Of a stretch of 64,000 nt of DNA, positions 12,247-23,900 are shown piece after piece (position 1 is the stretch's first letter; every line of letters begins with the position of its first letter). Below the pieces are notes generated by a model. That model made no database searches and had not been told where the DNA came from. It saw only the letters and a list, made by a program, of their open reading frames with translations. Source of the stretch: Lantana camara (lineage: Eukaryota; Streptophyta; Magnoliopsida; Lamiales; Verbenaceae); the NCBI GenBank assembly GCA_037501455.1, contig CM074860.1, forward strand, positions 23,333,001-23,397,000. The letters run 5' to 3'. The translations under genes and the position numbers were made by a program.

Positions 12247-12787
12247 GAGAGAATTCAAATCAAAAGGAACTGTATCGTGGATCATAATTATCGTGATTTT
12301 CATCTAATATTAATCACCAAAAAATATGCAAACTTATGGAAAAAAAGTTCTGGATTTTGATGAAGAAGTCCGAATCAAAAAGAACTGTACGTGGATCTTG
12401 CAAAACAGGAGGTTATCTTTCATGAAATTCCAAATTCTCTCTCTCTCTCTGAAAGAAGACCCAGCAACGCACGCAAGAGATTGCAACGTTGATCCGACGG
12501 TGGAGAACACAGTTCCACCGTTGGATCGACCCAAATCTATTTCTATTTTACCTTCTCAGATTTGTTCATCGAAATCCGCTTAGATTTGCTGCCACTCTCG
12601 TGGATTTATCGTAAGTTTCATCGGTTTTCTTCCAGATTCATTGGCGTCTTCCCAGATCTAGTGGATTTCTCTGGTTTACAACCGTTTTCCTTATCTGTTT
12701 TTTCTTTTCGTTATGTTTTATTTCGTTTCTTCCCTATGGAAGCTTTATCTCTTCCGTATGGAAGTTTTGTCCCTTCCATATGGACTT
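12247..12787. other. Spacer after the LINE; no gene seen
   Basis: AT-rich, with two imperfect copies of a stretch containing AAGAACTGTACGTGGATC (about 12256-12290 and 12370-12400), a CT run near 12437 and a pyrimidine-rich tract. The 85-145 codon readings here have no recognisable domain and I do not call them genes. Confidence 0.5.
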
Positions 12788-12939
12788 TTAGTTTTATGTT
12801 TTTCTGTGTTTTTTCCGTGCAACTTTCTGGCCGAGTTCTCTGCTGTAGGCCAACCTATTTGTTCTTAGTTTTATGTTTTTCAGTGTTTTTTCCGTGCAAC
12901 TTTCTGGCCGAGTTCTCTGCTGTAAGCCAACCTATTTGT
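12788..12939. repeat. Tandem duplication, two 76-bp units
   Basis: The segment from TTAGTTTTATG to CCTATTTGTT is repeated head to tail (12788-12863 and 12864-12939) with two or three mismatches. Confidence 0.9.
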
Positions 12940-13190
12940 CTCAATCCGAAGGAAAAGCGGCTACGGATCTTCAGCCAGAGCAGATCGAGATCCACTTGAA
13001 AGGAACAATCATCAAAGAGTTCTTTTCTTTTATTAATTGTGATGCTAATATAATAGCTCACAAATCTGTTGAAATTGCGGCTTCGGCCTGCGTTAATGTT
13101 TCTATTGTTGCTTCTTGTATTTTTCTCGTTGTTTCTCATGAGTTGCTATAATATTCCCCTTTGAGGGTTTTGGTTGTCAAAAAAAAAAAA
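12940..13190 (+). mobile_element. Possible 3' scrap of a non-LTR retrotransposon with A tail
   Basis: A frame reading NCDANIIAHKS followed by a hydrophobic tail, a stop, a short T/G-rich trailer and a 12-base A run (13179-13190) resembles the very end of a plant LINE RNase H. No target duplication was found. It could equally be a processed fragment. Confidence 0.35.
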
Positions 13191-13335
13191 TTAGAAAACA
13201 AATAACGGATAAGTTATCTAGACATAATTTTGCTTAGTTTCCGTACTAAAATACTTTTAGTGGTGAATATACAGATATAGTAAAAAATGAAAGACAAGGT
13301 GCACAATTGTGAAATGTATATATTGGCTGACTTAA

Positions 13336-13619
13336 GGGGGAATATTTGAAAACTCCCCATGGGTTTGAAAACTTCCTTTTAACTCCCCATTTTCAAATAT
13401 ATCATTTGGGGTTTTAGATACGCGATTCTGGTATTTAGATACGATTCTGGGATTTAGATACGCGATTCTGGTATTTAGATACGTGATTTTTTCCTTGTAT
13501 TTCAAATACATCATTTGGGGTTTTAGATACACGATTCTTGAGTTTTAATACATCATTTTTTAAAATGGGGAGCTAAAAGGAATTGGACTTATCATTTGGG
13601 GAGTTTTCTGGAATTCCCC
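13336..13619. mobile_element. MITE, 284 bp, Mutator-like by its 10-bp target duplication
   Basis: The ends GGGGAATATTTGAAAACTCCCC-like and, on the other strand, GGGGAATTCCAGAAAACTCC-like form terminal inverted repeats of about 22 bp. The identical 10-mer GCTGACTTAA flanks both sides (13326-13335 and 13620-13629). A 9-11 bp duplication is characteristic of Mutator-type transposition. The interior has short repeats of TTTAGATACGCGATTCTGG type and no coding potential. Related elements lie at 28864, 34340 and 38769. Confidence 0.8.
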
Positions 13620-13629
13620 GCTGACTTAA

Positions 13630-14582
13630 TTGGTGAATCTAATGAGTTGTACTCGAAATGTTTAGTTTTACACTTTTACTACTTTAGTGATGTTACAAAT
13701 AATTGACAGTTCTATTGATTTTATTTTAGTTTATTTCCTATTATGTTATCATAGCTATTAAATATATAAATACTAGTATAAGTCCCGTCGGATCGCACAA
13801 AATGTTTAATAGTATATAAATATTTATGAGTGGAAATTATACATATAACAAAAAAAAAAAATTATGAATTATTGATATGTGGATAACAAAATAGTCAAAA
13901 TTAAATATATATTTCTAAATTAGAAATAGATGAATATCTAATTAAATTCATATATATAAAACACTCGGATAACATAAAATATAAATGATTAATATGCATT
14001 TTGGAATGGTGCAGATGGAAACAATAAGAATGTTAAAAATAAAAAAGTTAAAATAATGACAATCTAAAACTCAACAAACTTCTCTCAAGTCTCTATACAA
14101 CAATAAGATTTAAATAATTGTAAAAAAAATCAAATCAAACAAATAATAATTCCATCCTAACATGAAAAACCGCATAAATATGTTTAAGAAGCATCTTAGG
14201 AGGTGAACATAAATGTCATTGCTCATATTCAAAAAACTCCTAGGGGACTGATCTCTCCAGCCAAACAAAAATAACAAAGAAAATAATTTTAAAAAAATGC
14301 AAATTTGATCCTTTAACTTTCTTTGGCACTTCATTTTTCTTTTTTTTCTCCCCTCTATGTTATTGTTTTCCACAGTTTCTTTCTTCTTATTTCTCCCACG
14401 TATCCAAAGAAAGTGAGGAAAAAATAAAGATTTTTCTTTTTTTTTTTTCCCAAATTGACGTACCTCAAAATTATGTTGTGTCTTCTTTTTTCTAAGTTTT
14501 ATGATTTCGTGTTGTACTAAGGGACGTTTGTAAATTCTACTTAAAACAAAACTGAAAATTGTAAAAAATTTGCAATAGTAAA
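13630..14582. other. AT-rich spacer; nothing recognised
   Basis: No open frame with a recognisable domain, no RNA gene and no clear repeat. The 87-codon minus-strand reading at 14110-14373 is low-complexity and hydrophobic and is not called. Confidence 0.6.
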
Positions 14583-14971
14583 TGTCACGTCTCGTCCGTC
14601 CGGCTATATAGGTATGATGTCACGTGTCAGTTTAATTACGTATTTGTGCTATTTTAATTTAATTATATGATTTAAGTGTGAATTTATTTGAATTAATTGT
14701 TTCAATTACTTTTAAATGTTTACTTTAAATTATGATTATATACTTATGATTGTAAAATAGTGAATTTTATGTCGGGAATGTTAATTGAATGATATGATAG
14801 GTTTTATGTGTTAATGTGGACCTAATTGCATTTTATTTAAAAGTTGTGGACGTAACTGATATTTTTAAAAATATCATTTTGTCGTGTCGTAGAAATTAGG
14901 TTTAGGACCTATTTGGAACTTTTTAAAAGTTAATTGTAATTAGGACGTTTTTAAGGCCATTTCAGTCACTT
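14583..14971 (+). repeat. Element D: left part of an old gypsy LTR, interrupted by element B
   Basis: Starts TGTCACGTCTCGTCC and has GGTATGATGTCACGTGTCAG at the place where related LTRs have CAGGTACGTGCCACGTGT. It resumes at 26511 after the CACTT target duplication of element B. No internal region of D remains in the window. Confidence 0.7.
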
Positions 14972-17457
14972 TGTAACGCCCCGGTTCCGGATGAACAGGT
15001 AAGCACGCCACGTGTGAGTTTGTGAGCGTAAGGAATTTATTTTAATTCTTTAAATTTCTATTTTCCTACATAACAACATAATTTTTATAAATTTCATATC
15101 ATTATATTTATGTGAATTATATGAATTTATATAATTTGCGAATTTATTTCATGACTTGGAAAATAATTGTTACGTGAAATATTTACCGGAAGTGATTTAA
15201 TTGTTAAATTGTCACTACATGATCATTATTTAAAATTCAAGGACTGGATTGCATAATATTTCTTGGACTTAATTGGATTAATTGTCAAACCTTTATCCTT
15301 GATTTCATGACTTACAAACTTGAGGGACTAAGTTGCAATTTGTGGCATTTCACCAAATTCAAAAATGGTGAATCACGTTAAAATGGCTTCTCCATGTTTC
15401 CAAGATCATTTCATCAAAAATCACAAACATATTTGCTTCTTTCTTGCTCTCGGTTCATCTAAGGAGAAAAGGGAAAGAGATTTCATCAAATTCAATCAAG
15501 TTTTCAAGAAAAAATCAACTTTGAAGCTCAAGTTTCCATTTTCATCATCTTCTTCCATTTATTTTCTTCAAGGTATATGTGTGTGCTTCTATGTGATTCT
15601 TGATCATTTATATGGAGGCTAGGGTTTATGATTTTATGGAAAATATGGATTATATGTTGTGTGCTACTTGAATATGTGATTATAACTTGATTGGAAGCAT
15701 GAATTCATGGAAAATTTGAGGTTATATGAGGAACTCTTGCATGAACTTGAAACTCTTGATTCTTGTTGATCATGTAGGATTTAAGTGTTTATGGAATATT
15801 ATTGCATATTAAACATGTATGCATGTTGTTGCCCAGAAATTCTTGCATTTTGATGTGTAAAACTTTGTGTTTGGGTTGGGTTGTGTACCGCTTCTGCTCT
15901 GTTTTTTCAAGTTGCAGAAGCTGGGAACGGTCCTTCCCGCTTCAATACATTATGGGAACGGTCCTTCCCATGCTTTTGAATTAAAACCGGTGAACGGCAG
16001 TTCCCATTTTGGCCTTTGGCCGAAAGGGTCGTTCCCAGCTAAACGTGCCTTTTAATTTTATAAAACGCAGGGGCGTTTTCGGAGGGCATGGGAACGACCC
16101 TTCCCATTTTGAACTGGGCACCGGAACGGCCGTTCCCAGCTCTCTGGCAGAATAAAAGCTACTACCTAAAAATGTGATTTTGGGATTTTAATCCAATCAC
16201 TTCTTTGATCCCAAATTGCTATTATATGATTGATTACATGCTAAAACAAGATGTTTTCATGCTACATTGTACATTGCTCGTCACGTCGTTGCATTTTCGC
16301 CGTTCGTCATATTTGGTCCATTTTGAGTCAAGTCTCATGTATACACATCTTGATTGCACAGATCATGAGGCCGTAGATGAGGAGCAGGCACCCTAGAGTA
16401 TATCCTTGTCTTATTTTGTCACACAGGTGAGGCTTTGTTCTAGTTACATAGAACCCTTTATAACCCTTATGTGGAATTTCGGCCAAAACCTATTATAATT
16501 ATAAACGTTTTTTCAAAACGATAAATGATTTCAAGCAAACCATGATTGTTCATGATTCAAGCATGTTTTGGCGAGTACCATGATTGCACTTTGGGCCCGA
16601 TGGTAGTGCCTTGAGCCAACCGGGAAAGCAAGGGCTGATGGGTAACTCTTGTGCTATCCTCACCAATTTGGGATCACCCCCGAAGCCACCAGGAGGTTTG
16701 GTGGTGGAAGGAGTCCCGTGCGTGGGAGTCATGTTCCCGATGTACACCATGTCGTGGATGGTTGGGCCTTGCAAACCCACCATCACCCGGAGGAAGAAGG
16801 ATTCATGAAATTGCTAATTGATCGCACTAATTGAATTGCATGATCACGTGTTAATTAATCAAGCAAGCATGTATTGTTCACGTCTGGTGTAAAGGTTGGA
16901 GAATTGCCCTCACTTGCCGGGCCACGTATTGAATGAAATTGATTAAACGAAATATTAAACATGATAGTTGTAATCTCGGGCAAAGAATAGTTGATTCTTG
17001 AAACTTATATTCTTTCATTTCCAAATCTTTACCCGAGGCTACAACTTGCATGTGACGTGTTATATATATTTATACCCCTCACTCAGTCTTCGGTAGACTG
17101 ACACCCTCACTTTTCAGGTACACCCGGTCATGCTACGGGAGTCTGAGTCATGTTTTTATTTTGGCCGAGACTAGCATCGCATATTCCATGTATTGATGTT
17201 CCCGGATTTATTATGCTATGATTACTATTATCTTTTGGAAACTTATACATGTATGATCTATAGGAGATGATAATGTATTGATACATGTTGGTACCTATTA
17301 GTACTTATACTTTTAATGTATATGATGTAAATATGGTACCTATAAGTAATGATCATACAATGCTCCCGCTTTTGGATTTTCATGTCTTGGATTTGTTTAA
17401 CTTGGGGTGTAGTCCCGCCTAGCTAGATTGTTTCTTGCTTGTCACCCGTTCGCTATA
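14972..17457 (+). repeat. 5' LTR of element B, truncated at its 3' side
   Basis: Direct repeat of 23901 onward. It stops matching at CGCTATATGT, where LTR C starts. It carries six imperfect GGGAACG/CGTTCCC hairpins (15923-16137), a donor-like CAAG/GTATATG at 15573, an acceptor-like TTGCACAG at 16361 and the CAGTCT/AGACTG stem-loop at 17084-17100. Confidence 0.92.
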
Positions 17458-19622
17458 TGTAACGACCTAACTTTTCCGTATTTTAAAATGACGTATGTGT
17501 TTACTAATTTGCGCGAATTAATTGGCTATATGTGTTTTCTATATTTAAATTTCATTGTTCAATTGGTAAATGTGTGATTAATTGAAATATATGTAATAAT
17601 TGAATTGGAATAATATGAATAATTTGTGTGTTCCTTAATTACGTGTTGAAATTATTTAATTGTTTAATTAATCATTTCTGATAATTACTATTTGTAATTT
17701 TCATTAATTTCTCCATTATATGCATTTCGTTATATATTTATTAAATATTTATAAATGGATTCTTAAATTTTATGTGAATTTTGAATTATATGAATTCTTG
17801 AACGATATGCATTTATGTGAGAAGTTACGCGCCGTTACTATATGAAATGAATTCGGAATTTTGTGAAAATCTAATATGTTGGAGTTATGTGTGTCATGAA
17901 CATGTATTTATGCTCGTTTTACATTTTCAGATTCGTTTGTTTGTGTTTTAAATTTATTTGGTAAGATTGGAACCAAACCGGGGGCTAACGAGCACTTAGC
18001 GCACCCTTGGTTCCGTATGTGATATCTTGCGCTCGGGAACTCGGAATCGAGTTTCGTCAATTCCGTTGAATTCGTAACGAAAATTCAGGTTCAATAAACT
18101 TAGCCTCATATTTTTCTAAGACCATTTGGCACCCCGAAATTCAACCGAAACATGCAATGTTCGCCAAATCTGCCACATTTTACTAAAAGAGCCATAATTT
18201 ATTCAAACCTTGACCAAATTAACCATGGTTTGAGGCATTGGAAACCTAACTCAACCCCTTATCTGAACCTTACCTCCCTCAACCGAACCAACCCTCACAA
18301 ACAAGAGAAATATCAGCCCTAAGTCCCTGCTCCAGTTCCATTCCCGTAACCTTACCAAAGCTTGGAGATTTAAGCTCAAATCTCTTCCATCTTCCATCCA
18401 ATTCACAAGGCGAGTTTAGGGTTGTAATATACATCCATTATGAGTCATTTTGATCCATTCATCCCCAATTTTGAGCATGTTTTCATGGGTTTATGGTTGA
18501 CTTGAGAAATAGTTAGGTTATGAGCATATATGTTGATCTCTTCCATTCCTTGATGAATTCGGTTGATTCCAAACATGAATATGATTGTCTTAACTTCCTA
18601 TTTTCATCTATGATCCTGTATTTGATGGTGGTTGAGGGTTTAATGAGTTATCATTATGGGGTTCGAAAGAAATAGCATGAAATGATCTCTAACATCTCTT
18701 TCTCACGTATGCCTTGCTTTGGTGCATGTTTGGATGTTGTTTTGGGACCTAATTGATGCATATTTATTGCCTAAATGGAGCTGATCATGTTAGCATCTTG
18801 TTGGTCTTGGCTTTGGATCGTTTTCCCCTGTTTTTGGTTCAGTTTGCTGTGTGATTTCCTGTTACGCGCAGGGTCGCGCCCGCTACCGTAAACGCACGTA
18901 ATTCAGTCGCGCCCGCGACTGAAAATGAGGCTGCTTACGTATTATGGAAAAATTGATCAGAAAATTCAGATTTTAATGGGTAGCGGCTGCTACCATTTCA
19001 TGAAGAAAATGGGTCGCGCCTGCGACCCTGTTCAGTTCTGCATGAGTTTCAGTTTTCCATTCTAATGCATGGCTTTTTAATTGCTTCCTAAATTCCTTCT
19101 TTGCATGCATGGCTTTGATTATATATATATACGTATATGTTTGCATGCATTATGCATTTAATTTCATTTGTTTGGTTTAAAATGCATGCATAATTATTCA
19201 TGTTGTTGTAAATTGCATGCTATGGTACGTACTCATTACATTGCATGCTTAATTGTTGCATGTTTGTTAATAAATGCATGCAATGCTGTATTATATATAT
19301 ATATATATAATTAGATTGATGTATATATCATTATATATTATTTAATGCATGTTTAATGTTATATATATATTTAATTATAGTTTAATTTATTTAAATTTTA
19401 GAATTTAATTGTTATTTATTTTGTGTTATTTAATTTTCGAACATGACTTGGATGTGTTTATTTACCTATTTTCTAATTGGGAACATGTTTTACTACGTGT
19501 TATAATTGTTATTTGAAATTCTTGAATCAATTTGATTTAAATGTGAAGATTATGAACTTGAATGGACATAAATGTTTCTTGAAATGAATGTTTATATGTC
19601 TTTAAGACATTAAATGATATCC
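17458..19622 (+). repeat. LTR C: partial LTR of a third gypsy family nested in element B
   Basis: Begins TGTAACGACC and follows the same layout as the element A LTR: GCGCGAATTAATTGG near the start, then the block around GAACCAAACCGGGGGCTAACGA, then GAGCTCAAATCTC. It is clearly a different family. It holds its own GC-rich palindromes (18904-18921, 18979-18994, 19011-19028). It ends abruptly at about 19622, inside LTR sequence, and is joined directly to gag of element B. A deletion after insertion explains this best. Confidence 0.8.
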
Positions 19623-19624
19623 AG

Positions 19625-20634
19625 GCAGAGACGTGGCTTAAAGAGACGTGGCTTAAAGAGGTAGAGAGGATTTGGCAGCTTATTCCTTGTGACACTCAGG
19701 AGAAAGCCCGTTGCACTATTACTCTGATTCAGGGTGAGGCTTACTCCTGGTGGGAGAGTACTCAGATTGTTTTAGAGGCTGTCGGGGAAGCTATTACCTA
19801 GGAGGTGTTTGTCCGGGAGTTTAGAAACAAATTCATTCCACCAGCTTCTCTCACCCGCAGGTTGAGGGAGTTCACTGAACTCAAGCAAGGAGGGAGATCT
19901 GTTGCAAAGTACATCGCGGAGTTTGAGAGATTATCTCGCTATGCACCCTATATAGCGAATGATAACTTCCACAAGGCGATGCAGTTTGTACAAGGACTTA
20001 GGCCCGATATCCAGATTGCCTTGGAAGCTGTTAATACGAGTACCTGGGCAAAAGCTACTACTAAAGCCTTGAAGGTCGAAGATTCAGCAAATGCACGAAG
20101 GCCTATTCCTCGTGGTAGACAGTCTTCAGGCTCAGGTTTAGGACAGGGTTCGCGCTCCGGAAGGTGGCCTATGTCTTACTCTGCACCACCAGCACAGAAA
20201 GGGCCCGGGAAGAAGTTCAAAACAGTGGGACCATCTCAGAAAATTCCACGGGGGACCTGCTTTACCACCCCCACCTCAGAAACCAGGTTGTACCTACTGT
20301 GGATTGCCTACACACACTTATGATGGATGTAGGCATCGGTTGGGATTGTGTTTGATCTGTGGGAGCAACGAGCACAGGGTAGATGGTTGTCCAGATCGTC
20401 GGGGATCCACCGCCTGGGGATCAGAGACCACTTGTGAGAGCTCGGGCTTATGCTTTGGCTGGAGAGGAGCAATATGCAGAGATTGACCCTGCTACAGTCA
20501 TTGAAGGTACTATCTGCATTCATGGCACGAACACCTATACCTTATTTGATCCAGGAGCTACACACTCCTTTCTTGCGCATTCTATTGCTATTACTTTATC
20601 TTTGCCTGCTATGTGCTCTACTGTGCCTATGTAG
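19625..20634 (+). pseudogene. gag-protease remnant of element B
   Basis: Gag begins in mid-domain at AETWLKE, which is tandemly repeated because of a 15-bp duplication (19628-19657). The capsid domain follows (WQLIPCDTQEKARCT, YSWWEST, FKEL-like core, AKYIAEFERLSRYAP), with one in-frame TAG at 19799. A frameshift near 20230-20290 precedes two CX2CX4HX4C zinc knuckles (CTYCGLPTHTYDGC and CLICGSNEHRVDGC). A second shift near 20400 leads to the protease start, where the active-site triad reads DPG in LFDPGATHSF. Not translatable as one protein. Confidence 0.88.
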
Positions 20635-20639
20635 TTAGT

Positions 20640-23600
20640 TCTCCTTTTAGTAGTAGATGAGAGACGGATCAGGTATACCGGGATGTTCCAATGAAGATTG
20701 AGGGTCGAGAGTTTCTGACAGATTTCATTGTAATACCGATGGAGAGATATGGTTCTATTCTGGGGATGGATTGGTTATACAAGCATTGTGCTACCGTGGA
20801 TTGTCGGGCAAAGAAAGTACAGTTGGGTTCAGAAGCTACTACAGGTTGGAGTTCAAAAACAGTACCTCTACTTTCCTTCTCTGAGGCTCGGAAATTGGTT
20901 AAAGGTGGGGCTACGGGATTCATTGCTTATATTCTAAATAAGCCCAAAGATCAGGTTAAGTTGGAAGACACAGAAGTGGTAAAGGATTTCCCTGAGGTAT
21001 TTCCAAAGAAATGGGATTCCTTGCCTCCTGAACGAGAGATCGAGTTCGTGATTGACTTATATCCGAATGCAGAGCCTTACTCAAAGACTCCATATCGGAT
21101 GGCTCGAGCTAAATTAAAAGAGTTAAAGTTTCAGCTTGAGGCATTGTTAGAAGTTGGGTATATCCGGCCGAGTTCTTCTCCTTGGGGTGCACCGGTTTTA
21201 TTTGTAAAGAAAAAGGACGGGACTTTGAGGATGTGCATTGATTATCGGGAGTTGAATAGGATGACTATCAAGAACAAGTATCCTCTTCCACATATTGAGG
21301 AATTATTTGATATACTTCAGGGTTCCAAAGTTTATTCGAAGCTTGACTTAAGACAGGGGTACTATCAGCTGCGAATCCGACAGAGGATATTCCAAAGACG
21401 GGATTCAATACTCGGTACGGAGCATTATGAGTTCGTGGTTATGCCATTTGGATTAACTAATGCCCCTGCAGCTTTCATGGACATGATGCACCGGATTTTT
21501 AGGCCTTTCCTCGATAAATTTGTGGTAATCTTCATTGATGACATTTTGGTGTTTTCAAAATCTGCCGAGGAGCATGCAAGACATCTCAAGCTCGTTTTAC
21601 AGACTTTAAAGGAACATCAGTTGTTTGCTAAATTCAGTCAGTGTGAATTTTGGATAGATCGGGTTTCTTTCTTGGGTCATGTGATATCAGGAAAAGGTTT
21701 GGAAGTCGATCCCTCGAAAATTGAGGCTGTGTTAAAATGGGAGGAACCAAAGAATGCCTCGGAGATTAGAAGTTTCTTAGGATTGGCTGGATATTATAGA
21801 AGGTTTGTTCAGGATTTTTCCAAGATTGCTGCTCCGTCAACCCGATTAACAACGAAGGATGTCAAGTTTGTGTGGGATGAAAAGTGTGATCAAAGCTTTA
21901 ATTTCTTGAAAGAAAAGTTGGTCTCAGCTCCGGTGTTAGCACTTCCTGAAGGCTCAGAAGAGTATGCAGTTTATACTGATGCCTCAAGGAAGGTTGGGGT
22001 TGTGTGTTGACTCAAAAGGGAAAGATGATTGCTTATGCTTCACGAAAGCTAAAGGATTATGAGAAGAATTATCCTACACACGACTTGGAGCTCGCCGCCG
22101 TGATTTTTGCTCTCGGGAAATGGAGACACTACTTATACGGGATATCTTTTGAGATTTTCACCGACCACAAGAGCCTCCAGTATTTATTCATGCGGAAATA
22201 CTTAAATATGGGGCAACGGCATTGGATGGAAAAATTGGAAGATTGTGATTACACGATCAGGTACCATCCAGGGAAAGCCAACGTGGTCGTTGATGCACTT
22301 AGCAGGAAGGCGAGTGTATCAAATTTGGAAATAAAGGAAAGTGACTAAATTGCCCCGATTATCTTAAAAGCTCGGGTTTCTAATATTACAATTTAGCCAG
22401 AATTGAAGTATCAATTAGTTGAAGCTCAGAACAATGATCCGGAAGTACAGAAATTGGTAAGTAAGGCAAGAAATGATCCGGAAAGTCCTTTTGGGTTTGA
22501 TGAGACCGGTTTGCTTCGGTTTAAAAATAGAGTGGTCGTGCCTGAAGAATTGAAACGGGTCTTGCTGGAAGAAGCTCACAAGTCAGCTTATTTTATCCAC
22601 CCGGGAGGAAATAAAATGTATAAGGATTTGAAACAATATTATTGGTGGAAAGGATTAAAGAAAGACGTTGCCGAGTATGTGAAACATTGCTTGACTTGTC
22701 AGAAAGTAAAAGCTGAGCATCAGAAACCTGTGGGACTTCTATAGCTGTTACCTATTCCCGAATGGAAGTGGGAACAAGTAACCATGGATTTCGTGTCCGG
22801 ATTACCGAAGGTGAAAGGTGGGTTTGATGGTATTTGGGTAATTGTGGACCGATTCATGAAGTCTACACAGTTTCTACCTGTCCGGATGTCCTATAAAATT
22901 CTGAAGTTAACCGAGATATACAACAGAGAAATTATCCGACTTCATGGGATTCCAGTTAGTATAGTTTCGGACAGAGACCCGAGATTCACATCTAAATTGT
23001 GGGAAGAATTACAGGTGATGTTGGGGATGAGACTTAAGTTTAGTACAACATTCCACCCACAAACAGATGGCCAGTCGGAAAGATTAATAAGATATTTGCA
23101 AGATCTACTTCGGGCCTGCGCGATGGATTTCCAGAGTTCTTGGCAAGAACAACTTCCTTTGATTGAATTTGCATTTAATAACAGCTATCAGGCTTCAATC
23201 GGGATGGCTCCTTATGAACTTCTTTACGGAAGAAAGTGTCGATCTCCGTTGTTTTTTGACTTAGAGGAATGGAAATGGTCGAAACAAGAAGGTGTAAAGA
23301 AAGGTGAAAAGTTAGAAAAACCCTCCAAGGTCGTTCAAGCTATGATTGAAAAAGTTTAAATGATACAACAACGGATGAAAGCCGCTTAGGACAGGCAAAA
23401 GAGCTATGCCGATACTCGCCGAAGGGATCTTGAGTTTGAAGTGGGTGATCGGGTATTTTTGAAAGTATCTCCAAGGAAAGGCTTCACTCGGATCGGGAAA
23501 GGAGGAAAACTTAATCCTCGCTATTTAGGTCCTTTCAAGGTTCTTGAAAGAATTGACGAAGTAGCTTATCGACTGGACCTACCACCGAGTCTTACGGGGA

Positions 23601-23862
23601 TTCACAATGTATTTCATGTCTCTCTGTTAAGGAAATATTATCCCGACGAGACCACAATTCTCCCCGTTGAAGAAGTTGAATTGGAACCGAACTTGACGTT
23701 TATTCAAAAGCCGGTTAAGATCTTGGATAGTTTCAGGAATTGAGAAACCGAACGATTTCCATGGTTAAAGTTGTATGGAGAAGTGATAAAACCGAAGAAG
23801 CTACGTGGGAAACCGAAGATAAAATGAAGCGATTCCACCCGAAGTTGTTTACTCAGGAATAG
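20640..23862 (+). pseudogene. pol remnant of element B (protease C-term, RT, RNase H, integrase, chromodomain)
   Basis: The protease end (ILGMDWL) runs into RT with [24 protein letters not shown] and the FIDD catalytic box, open to 22009. A pair of compensating one-base shifts lies near 21382-21430. RNase H is split by a frameshift at about 22005. Integrase shows the HHCC zinc-binding region (EEAHK, IHPGG, CLTC), then D (MDFVSG), D (VSDRDPRF) and E (DGQSER), then a GPY/F-type module (YLGPFKV). The chromodomain-like tail is shifted near 23740. TAG at 22742 and TAA/TAG at 23357 and 23387 interrupt the frame. Confidence 0.92.
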
Positions 23863-23885
23863 AGAATCTGGGGACCAGATTCTTT

Positions 23886-23900
23886 AAAGGAGGGGAGAGT
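23886..23900 (+). other. Polypurine tract of element B
   Basis: AAAGGAGGGGAGAGT immediately precedes the TG of the 3' LTR. Confidence 0.85.

Noticed and set aside
16550..16834. Small ORFs on both strands in LTR B near 16.6 kb and 25.6 kb
   Set aside because: They lie in a conserved LTR block seen also in LTR A without an open frame. Conservation is at the DNA or RNA level.
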